Origin: a virus
IMG/VR virus record: IMGVR_UViG_3300021354_000039
Location: 1-20,220 of that record
Reading direction: 5' to 3' (one strand)
DNA length: 20,220 bases
The translations under genes were made by a program, and so were the position numbers. Below the pieces are notes generated by a model. The model was given only the letters and a program-made list of their open reading frames with translations. It was not told where the DNA came from and did no database searches. Below are positions 14,700 through 20,220 of this stretch, in pieces. Each line of letters starts with the position of its first letter. Position 1 is the first letter of the stretch.

Positions 14700-15681
14700 T
14701 ATAACCTTACTACCTTCCGCTAAAGTACCGCTGATTTACGACGGCGATACTGTAATGACGACAGAATGGTATCGTTTTTTCTGGAATGTCTATGGTTTTA
14801 CTGGTGATTCTACTGGCGCTATCCCTGTTAACAAAGGCGGTACTGGGATAACAAGTATTGGTGAGCATCAACTTATTATTGGCACTGCTAATAATACTTT
14901 TGAACCTGCCATTTTGACAGGTAGTGGTATTGCTATTACTTACACCGCAGGGCAAGTTAATCTTGCTATCGGCGCTTCTGGTGTTACGCCTGGCACTTAT
15001 GGTTCATCTTCAAGTGTTGGCCAATTTACAGTTAATCAATACGGCGCCATAACCGCAGCTACAAATGTATCTATTGGTATTAATGCGTCGCAAATTATTA
15101 GCGGGACTATTAATCCTGCTCGTATTTCTGGCTCTTATACGGGTATTACAGGTGTTGGTATATTAACCGCAGGTACATGGAACGCTAGTGTTATAGAAGC
15201 TATTTATGGTGGTACAGGTCAATCTAGCTATACAACTGGTGATCTTTTATATGCTTCAGCGCCAGCTACTTTATCTAAATTAGCTGATGTAGCTACGGGA
15301 AATGCTCTTATTTCAGGTGGCGTAGGTGTTGCGCCTAGCTATGGAAAAATTGGCCTTACAACTCATGTATCTGGCACTTTACCTGTAACTAATGGCGGTA
15401 CAAACCTTACTGCATTTACGGCTAATGGCATTATGTACGCAAGCTCTACTTCAGCACTTGCTACTAGTTCGGCTTTAACTTTTGATGGCACAAATTTTGC
15501 TACAACAGGAACAATTAAAACAGGCGGGTACACCGTAGCTACATTACCTGCTGCTGGAACAGCGGGCCGTAGAGCGTATGTAACTAATGCTTTAGCTCCT
15601 ACTTATGGCTCGGCTGTAGTAGGCGGCGGCGCTGTAGTAATACCTGTATTTGATAATGGAACTATTTGGATAGTAGCTTAA
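14692..15681 (+). CDS. Fibre-like protein with a shared C-terminal tip, locus B
   Basis: The 329-residue protein (from ATG 14692; GTG 14683 is an alternative) starts MLNITLLPSAKVPLIYDGDT with a TTEWYRFFWNVYGF anchor, a familiar phage fibre start. The body has Gly/Thr beta repeats (GGTGITSIGEHQLIIGTANN, GGTGQSSYTTGDLLYAS, NGGTNLTAFTANGIMYASS). The last 50 residues (ATLPAAGTAGRRAYVTNALA, then YGSAVVGGGAVVIPV, IWIVA) match the end of the fibre at 3740-5887, position for position. It fills the gene position of the P22 gp26 needle but shows no long coiled coil. The ATG overlaps the gp10 stop (ATGCTTAA). The presumed role is adsorption or tail tip; inferred. Confidence 0.78.
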   Translation: MLNITLLPSAKVPLIYDGDTVMTTEWYRFFWNVYGFTGDSTGAIPVNKGGTGITSIGEHQLIIGTANNTFEPAILTGSGIAITYTAGQVNLAIGASGVTPGTYGSSSSVGQFTVNQYGAITAATNVSIGINASQIISGTINPARISGSYTGITGVGILTAGTWNASVIEAIYGGTGQSSYTTGDLLYASAPATLSKLADVATGNALISGGVGVAPSYGKIGLTTHVSGTLPVTNGGTNLTAFTANGIMYASSTSALATSSALTFDGTNFATTGTIKTGGYTVATLPAAGTAGRRAYVTNALAPTYGSAVVGGGAVVIPVFDNGTIWIVA

Positions 15682-15695
15682 TTAAAAGTTAAAAA

Positions 15696-16046
15696 ATGAC
15701 AAATACATATAAATGGTCAATTAAAAACATTTTTTGTTACCCTAATGTAGAGGGTAAAGAAAATGTTATATTTAATGTTCAATATAGCGTTTCCGCAACG
15801 GACGGCGTAAACAGTTTTTCCGCAGAAAAATCGCAAGAACTTGAATTAAATTCAAGCAAAAACTTTACGCCTTTTGACCAACTTACAGAAGAACAAGTCC
15901 TTGATTGGGTAAAAGCCGCCGTAGGCGACAATAATATTAATCAAATTCAATCTAGTCTTGACGAAATCGTGACTAAACTATCTAATCCACCTATAATCAA
16001 CCCAACATTACCTTGGGTCAAGAACCCTAGCCAGGAGCCTTTATGA
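15696..16046 (+). CDS. Small tail-associated protein, DUF7936-like, copy B
   Basis: The 116-residue protein resembles the product of 5902-6225: NTYKW at the start, VQYSVSATDG in the middle, FDQLTEEQVLDWVKAAVG, then LSNPP and LPW near the end. It follows a fibre gene just as copy A does. AAAAGTTAAAAA (15684-15695) is only a poor ribosome site. The stop overlaps the tailspike start (ATGA), so it is coupled to that gene, which fits a fibre/tailspike partner role. The function is unknown; identity to copy A is low (perhaps a quarter to a third by eye). Confidence 0.75.
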   Translation: MTNTYKWSIKNIFCYPNVEGKENVIFNVQYSVSATDGVNSFSAEKSQELELNSSKNFTPFDQLTEEQVLDWVKAAVGDNNINQIQSSLDEIVTKLSNPPIINPTLPWVKNPSQEPL

Positions 16047-17728
16047 CTGTTAATTTATCCCTTTTTGCTGGTGCGGGGTCACAATTCTTTACCGATGACG
16101 GTGTGCCTTTAAGCGGCGGTTTGCTTTATACCTACGTTGCTGGATCTACAACACCACTAACTACTTACACTTCTAATGTTGGTGTTGTTACTAATAGCAA
16201 CCCTATTGTTTTGGACTCGGCGGGCCGTGTTCCTTATGAAATATGGCTATTAGAAGGCACCGTAGCTAAGTTTATTCTTCAAGACGCGCAAGCAGTGCAA
16301 ATCGGTTCTTGGGACAATATTGCTGGCGCAAACGACCTTACCACTACAAATGCTGCTATTACTGCTGTTTACGCTAATTTAGCCAATACAACTGACGCTG
16401 CCAAAGGCGATGCTTTAATTGGTTTTAGACAATCTAATAACTCAGGTCTTATTGCTAATGCTGTGGCTAAAACAGTCCATCAAAAATTTCAAGAATTGGT
16501 ATCTGTAAAAGATTTTGGTGCAATAGGTGATGGCACAACCAATGATTACAACGCTATTCAAAACGCTATTTATTACGCTCAGGATAATAACGGTTGCGTA
16601 TATTTCCCTTCTGGTAACTATAAAGTTAATACAGGCTTAGTATTTACTGAAATTTGCGGTATTGATTGCGCTAGCGGTGCAACAATTACAGGTAAAGACA
16701 ATACGATCGACGTTGTTACGCTCAATCCTTCAGGCGTTAACTACACTAATCAAGTTCTTAATATCCCCGCTATTTATACGGGCAAAATAGGCTTACATCT
16801 TAAAGGCGTTACTTTAGCCAATTTAACAATTTCATCTATTACTAATTGCGTAGATGGTTTAGTATTATCAATAGATGATAACAATAAGGTTTGTGCTGAC
16901 AACATTGTTAACTTTACAGTTATTAGCCAATGTTCTGCTGCGGGGCTTAAATTTAATTATTTAGCCACTACAACTAGCGGTACATTGATGCAAGGTAATG
17001 AAATTTACGGTAATTTTATTACCGGCAGTAAATATTGCGTTCATTTTTATGACGTTAATAATGGTGCATTGCAAAATTTACCTTGGGACGATACTTTAAT
17101 TGATATTTTTGCTTTAGATAACGCTGTTCCCGATTCTATTGTTCTCTACGGCGAGCCATCATTCCCACCTGCTAGAACCACTTGGAACCATAAAGGATTT
17201 TTTGGCGGTGCTACAGATGCGTTAATTAAAGGCAGTTGCAACGCAAATATTTTTAATATCGCTTTGGCAACGGCGGCGCCGTATGACCAAATGCAATTAG
17301 CTGGCACTGCCAATTTAATATTTAATAATTCTGGCGGTTGGGAAGGTACAGTAGGTGTTACTACAGCAATTCCTTTGACTACCGCTGTAAATACACAATC
17401 TACTTTTAATAGCGGAAATCCAGTATTTTCTAATCGTTTTTACGCTAGTATGACCGTTCCTACTGGGGGTTGGGTAGCAGGCGATAACGCTATATTTTAC
17501 TTTTACAGCCCTTTAATAACGCAGTACGGCCCTCCAGTTATGGTTGAACCAAGATGGAACGTACCTATGATTTGTATGTACGCTGTTGAAAATAATACGC
17601 CTGGCGTTGGTGGCCCAAGTAGTGAAGCTCCATACCCGTTCCAAGGTGCGGTAAAGTTCCAAGCCATTGGCGTTGTACCTGAAGGCACATATAACTTTTT
17701 TATTACTGTTCACGGCGTTCCACATTAA
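16043..17728 (+). CDS. Tailspike with pectate-lyase-type beta-helix
   Basis: The 561-residue protein has an N-terminal anchor (1-95) with AGSQFFTDDGVPLSGGLLYT, AGSTTPLTTYT, NPIVLDSAGRVPYEIWL and GSWDNIAG, a domain common to tailspikes of P22-like and other podoviruses. A helical neck (about 96-150) leads to VSVKDFGAIGDGTTND (153-168), the standard start of a Pectate_lyase_3 beta-helix, with the usual FPSGNYKV at about 188. The beta-helix (about 190-400) is followed by a beta-rich C-terminal module ending EGTYNFFITVHGVPH. It probably binds and cleaves host surface polysaccharide; catalytic residues cannot be placed by eye. It starts within the preceding stop (ATGA). The same anchor start recurs in the 92-residue gene at 7193. 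Confidence 0.9.
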   Translation: MTVNLSLFAGAGSQFFTDDGVPLSGGLLYTYVAGSTTPLTTYTSNVGVVTNSNPIVLDSAGRVPYEIWLLEGTVAKFILQDAQAVQIGSWDNIAGANDLTTTNAAITAVYANLANTTDAAKGDALIGFRQSNNSGLIANAVAKTVHQKFQELVSVKDFGAIGDGTTNDYNAIQNAIYYAQDNNGCVYFPSGNYKVNTGLVFTEICGIDCASGATITGKDNTIDVVTLNPSGVNYTNQVLNIPAIYTGKIGLHLKGVTLANLTISSITNCVDGLVLSIDDNNKVCADNIVNFTVISQCSAAGLKFNYLATTTSGTLMQGNEIYGNFITGSKYCVHFYDVNNGALQNLPWDDTLIDIFALDNAVPDSIVLYGEPSFPPARTTWNHKGFFGGATDALIKGSCNANIFNIALATAAPYDQMQLAGTANLIFNNSGGWEGTVGVTTAIPLTTAVNTQSTFNSGNPVFSNRFYASMTVPTGGWVAGDNAIFYFYSPLITQYGPPVMVEPRWNVPMICMYAVENNTPGVGGPSSEAPYPFQGAVKFQAIGVVPEGTYNFFITVHGVPH

Positions 17729-17737
17729 GGATCTAAC

Positions 17738-17836
17738 ATGACTACTCCTACACCATTACCTTTTCCTGAGCCTTTAACACCTGAGCAAATTAAAGCGCAG
17801 CGTCAGCCTTTGTATGACCTGTTAAAGAAAAAGTAA
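17738..17836 (+). CDS. 32-residue small protein
   Basis: The frame MTTPTPLPFPEPLTPEQIKA, then QRQPLYDLLKKK, starts at 17738 with AAGGAT (17727-17732) as ribosome site and stops at TAA 17834-17836. A Pro-rich front is followed by an amphipathic helix (EQIKAQRQPLYDLLKKK). It is too short to match to a family with confidence; the short spacing and ribosome site suggest it is translated. The next start lies two bases after its stop. Confidence 0.5.
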   Translation: MTTPTPLPFPEPLTPEQIKAQRQPLYDLLKKK

Positions 17837-17837
17837 T

Positions 17838-17888
17838 ATGCAATTAGCCGCCAATACCGAACAAAAAGGCGCCGTCGCATGGCTATAG
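17838..17888 (+). CDS. 16-residue upstream frame overlapping the acetyltransferase start
   Basis: MQLAANTEQKGAVAWL starts one base after the upstream TAA and stops at TAG 17886-17888, ten bases into the acetyltransferase gene. It has no ribosome site of its own apart from coupling. It could be a leader that couples translation into the acetyltransferase, or the scar of a lost gene. Low certainty. Confidence 0.25.
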   Translation: MQLAANTEQKGAVAWL

Positions 17889-18328
17889 AGTATAAAGTCG
17901 ATGATTGGCTTGCTAATCTACCTGCGTTAAAAGAAGTGATTACTTATCATTATGATGAATTAACGGCTTCTAAAGCGTATCCGCTTGACCCTGTATGGGA
18001 AAACTATGAAAATTTGTGGAATAGTAAAGGGTTACATTTCATCACTTGTAAAGATGACGGCGTATTAGTTGGGTATATTATTTTTTTTATTGGGCCACAT
18101 TTGCATTACAGAACTTGTTTAACCGCTTTTGAGGATATTTACTTCTTGAAAAAAGAGTACCGAAAAGGTAGAGTAGGGTTAAAAATGTTTCAATTTGCTG
18201 AAAAGCATTTAAAAAATGAAGGCGTTAACCGTGTAATTTATAACACTAAAATAAAATCAGATAACAGTAGCTTATTTGAATATTTAGGTTACACATTAGT
18301 TGACAAAGTATTTACTAAATTGCTGTAA
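17879..18328 (+). CDS. GNAT-family N-acetyltransferase
   Basis: The 149-residue protein has the plan of a phage GNAT family: helices at LPALKEVITYHYDELTASKA (14-33), DGVLVGYIIFFIGPHLHY (60-77) and the acetyl-CoA motif A DIYFLKKEYRKGRVGLKMF (86-104) with RKGRVG in place of the QxxGxG/A consensus, then a helix and LFEYLGYTLVDKVFTKLL (132-149). It would transfer acetyl from acetyl-CoA to an amine; the target is unknown. It lies between the tailspike and the ejection genes; phage GNATs in this position might modify a virion or host protein. AAAGG at 17865-17869 precedes the ATG at 17879 by nine bases. The gap 18329-18361 that follows holds only the next ribosome site. Confidence 0.85.
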   Translation: MAIEYKVDDWLANLPALKEVITYHYDELTASKAYPLDPVWENYENLWNSKGLHFITCKDDGVLVGYIIFFIGPHLHYRTCLTAFEDIYFLKKEYRKGRVGLKMFQFAEKHLKNEGVNRVIYNTKIKSDNSSLFEYLGYTLVDKVFTKLL

Positions 18329-18361
18329 AAGGGCGATAATTAGCCTTATATTGGAGAGATC

Positions 18362-19159
18362 ATGGGAATATCTGCGGGTACTGGATTAGCAATTGCGGGC
18401 GGGGCGACCTTACTAGGCGGTGTACTTGGATCTAATGCGGCTAAAAGCGCTGCAAGTACGCAAGCCGATGCCGCAAATAACGCTACTGCGGCTAATCAAG
18501 CATCGTTAGAACGTCAAATTGCTATTACTGAACCTTGGCGTACAGCGGGTACAACTGCTGTAAATCAATTATCGGCTATGACTCAACCAGGCGGCGCGTT
18601 AACTAAAGAATTTACTTATGATCCTTTTAGTTATAAACAATATCTTGACCCAGGCTATGCTTTTAGACTTAGTGAAGGTAATAAACAACTGAATGCTACA
18701 GCGGCAGCTAGAGGTGGTTTAATTTCTGGTAACGCTTTAAAAGCAGGCGAAGATTATGGTCAAGCCGCCGCGTCACAAGAATATAGCAACGCGTATAGCC
18801 GTTATTTAAGTAATTATGGTAATGCCCAAAATACATTCCAAATGAACCGTAACAATTTGGTTAACCCGTTGCAATTTTTAAGTGGCCAAGGTCAAGCTTC
18901 AGCCACAAACACTGCGTCTAACATTGGCGCTAATGCTGCTAACAACGCCGCTTTATCTACAGGAGCCGCTAACGCTACTGCCGCGGGGCAAGTTGGATCT
19001 GCTAATGCTTATACTAATGCTATTGGTCAAGGTATAGGCGCATATCAAACTAACAATTTAATGAATTTAATTGCTGGTCAAAATAAAACAGCTTACGGGA
19101 CTAATCCTGGTGCGGGCGGCGTAAGTTCGTTAAACGCTGCTGGACTTCAATACGGTTAA
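18362..19159 (+). CDS. Internal virion / DNA ejection-type protein
   Basis: The 265-residue protein has a Gly-rich hydrophobic N-terminus (GTGLAIAGGATLLGGVLGSN) that could cross a membrane as a glycine-zipper helix, an Ala/Gln-rich helical body, and a conserved block near residues 97-130: YLDPGYAFRLSEGNKQLNAT followed by AARGGLISGNALKA. I recall this block from phage 'DNA transfer' or internal virion proteins, in the gp7-like position of P22. It would be packed in the head and injected with the DNA. GGAGAG at 18353-18358 is the ribosome site. The C-terminal 90 residues are low-complexity (Ala, Asn, Gly). The assignment rests on recall and gene order. Confidence 0.75.
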   Translation: MGISAGTGLAIAGGATLLGGVLGSNAAKSAASTQADAANNATAANQASLERQIAITEPWRTAGTTAVNQLSAMTQPGGALTKEFTYDPFSYKQYLDPGYAFRLSEGNKQLNATAAARGGLISGNALKAGEDYGQAAASQEYSNAYSRYLSNYGNAQNTFQMNRNNLVNPLQFLSGQGQASATNTASNIGANAANNAALSTGAANATAAGQVGSANAYTNAIGQGIGAYQTNNLMNLIAGQNKTAYGTNPGAGGVSSLNAAGLQYG

Positions 19160-19168
19160 GGAATAATT

Positions 19169-20220
19169 ATGCCAATCGATCCAAGTATTCCCCTACAAGT
19201 TCAGCCTTTAAAGCTAGAATCAGGCGTTAATCAGTTAGCGATGTTAGAGTCCGCTACTAAAATGCAAGAAATGACGCGGCAAAGAGAAGTTAGAAATATG
19301 CTGAGCAATGTAGACCCTAATTCACCTGATGCAATGAAACAAATATGGGCTTATGATCCTTCTATGGCGATGGATTTTGCTAGTAAACAAGCGGCGTTAA
19401 AAACAGCCGCATTAACACAGCAAAAAACACAAGGTGATATTTTCGCTAATAATGTAAAACAAGCTAAAGATGCGTTGCCAGGCGTAACGGATCAAGGAAG
19501 TTATGACGTTTGGCGTGAAAATTTTAAGGATAAAATGCCTCCTGGCTATACTTTGCCCAATCAATATTCGCATCAAGTAAAAACGGGGTTATTGTATGAT
19601 GCCAAATCGTATATAGATGCTAATGTTGTAAATGCTAATACTAAAGCTACGTTAGCCCAAGGTGCATCTCAATTTCAACAAACGCTTAATAAACCTACTT
19701 TTGCACCTGAGTATGGTGGTTATGTACAACCACCAACAAAAGACAATCCTAAAGGTAGCTTTACACCTATTACAAATGCTGAAGGTACGCCTTTACAAAG
19801 TATTAAATCGTTAAGCCCACAAGAAACAGCCGTACTTTCTCAAGCAATTGTTGAAGGTAGACTAGATCCAAACGCCGTAAACAGTCGTAATCAAAAGACG
19901 TTAGCAGCAACTTTATTAGCTAATCCTACCGCTAATTTAGTTAATTTACATTCTGATGTTGTTGGTACAAACGCTGAAGCAAGAACAACAGGAACACAAG
20001 GCGCTAAGATAACAATGTCTGCTACAGAAGCTAGTAACATGATTGGGTTAGTAAATGATTATTCAAGTAAAGTAGACCGCACTCAATACCCATCTCTTAA
20101 CGCCGTTCAAAATGCGGTTAGTAAAGGTACTGGCGGCGAAGATATTGTTCGTTTTAATAATTCTATTAATGCTTTAATTAATACTTACGCAAGGGCAATT
20201 AATCCAAACGGTGTAGCTAC
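19169..20220 (+). CDS. Internal virion / ejection-type protein, N-terminal part, runs off the window
   Basis: The frame opens with MPIDPSIPLQVQPLKLESGV behind AAGGAATA (19158-19165) and has no stop in 350 codons. Residues 20-110 are helical and rich in Met/Lys/Gln (QLAMLESATKMQEMTRQREV; DPSMAMDFASKQAALKTAAL). From about 210 a second helical domain begins (LSPQETAVLSQAIVEGRLDP, NSRNQKTLAATLLANP), ending in view with INALINTYARAINPNGVAT. The latter pattern occurs in large phage structural proteins, where NxYARAxxPNG is a recognised block; some continue into a lytic domain, which cannot be judged here. Position and content suggest a gp20/gp16-like ejection protein. Confidence 0.72.
   Translation, partial: MPIDPSIPLQVQPLKLESGVNQLAMLESATKMQEMTRQREVRNMLSNVDPNSPDAMKQIWAYDPSMAMDFASKQAALKTAALTQQKTQGDIFANNVKQAKDALPGVTDQGSYDVWRENFKDKMPPGYTLPNQYSHQVKTGLLYDAKSYIDANVVNANTKATLAQGASQFQQTLNKPTFAPEYGGYVQPPTKDNPKGSFTPITNAEGTPLQSIKSLSPQETAVLSQAIVEGRLDPNAVNSRNQKTLAATLLANPTANLVNLHSDVVGTNAEARTTGTQGAKITMSATEASNMIGLVNDYSSKVDRTQYPSLNAVQNAVSKGTGGEDIVRFNNSINALINTYARAINPNGVA

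Noticed and set aside
18329-18350. Possible hairpin from AAGGGC and GCCTTA in the gap after the acetyltransferase.
   Set aside because: Pairing needs a bulge and gives about five pairs; not distinguishable from chance.

Overview
The window is the virion-morphogenesis arm of a tailed phage of the P22-like podovirus type. Every gene reads on the + strand, with gaps of 0-70 bases and many ATGA-type stop/start overlaps. The backbone is portal (642-2909), scaffold (7539-8327), P22-coat-type major capsid protein (8349-9563), gp4-type head-tail adaptor (11556-12272), gp10-type tail hub/DNA stabilisation protein (13059-14699) and two ejection-type proteins at the right edge (18362-19159 and an open frame from 19169). 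This is the P22 gene order, interrupted by inserted blocks. Base composition is AT-leaning (about 40% GC by eye). Nothing seen fixes the host. The style (TTA-rich codons, AAGGA ribosome sites, adhesin-like fibres) resembles uncultured freshwater or marine phages of Gram-negative bacteria; that is an impression only. The terminase is not in the window.

Left edge (1-158): a perfect 59-bp inverted repeat with a 5-base loop cuts into the 3' end of a GroES (co-chaperonin) gene. This looks like a fold-back at a contig end. Next come an HNH endonuclease (155-652), the portal, and a second HNH endonuclease with an AP2-type domain (2906-3385), so the portal gene is bracketed by two HNH genes. A 122-residue protein (3375-3743) carries H, H, D and E at exactly the Dps ferroxidase spacing.

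Accessory locus A (3740-7471) lies between portal and scaffold. It holds a large fibre with YadA-head-like repeats, a small tail protein (DUF7936-like), a 38-residue Phe/Gly peptide, two small conserved phage proteins, and a 92-residue chimera that joins a tailspike anchor to a tail-assembly-chaperone-like end.

The head block (7539-12272) includes two small structural candidates after the coat gene, then a SAM methyltransferase, a GT-A glycosyltransferase, a 61-residue protein and the gp4-like adaptor.

The tail and receptor block is locus B (12282-17728): a repeat-rich fibre-like protein, the gp10-like protein, a fibre whose C-terminal tip matches that of locus A, a second DUF7936-like protein, and a pectate-lyase-fold tailspike whose N-terminus matches the 92-residue chimera. 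Loci A and B therefore share three elements in the same order, which suggests an old duplication of a receptor-binding cassette followed by decay at A. A GNAT acetyltransferase and the ejection genes follow.

No tRNA, CRISPR array, integrase, lysis gene or rRNA is visible. No stretch over 300 bases lacks a gene; the longest gap is 7472-7538.
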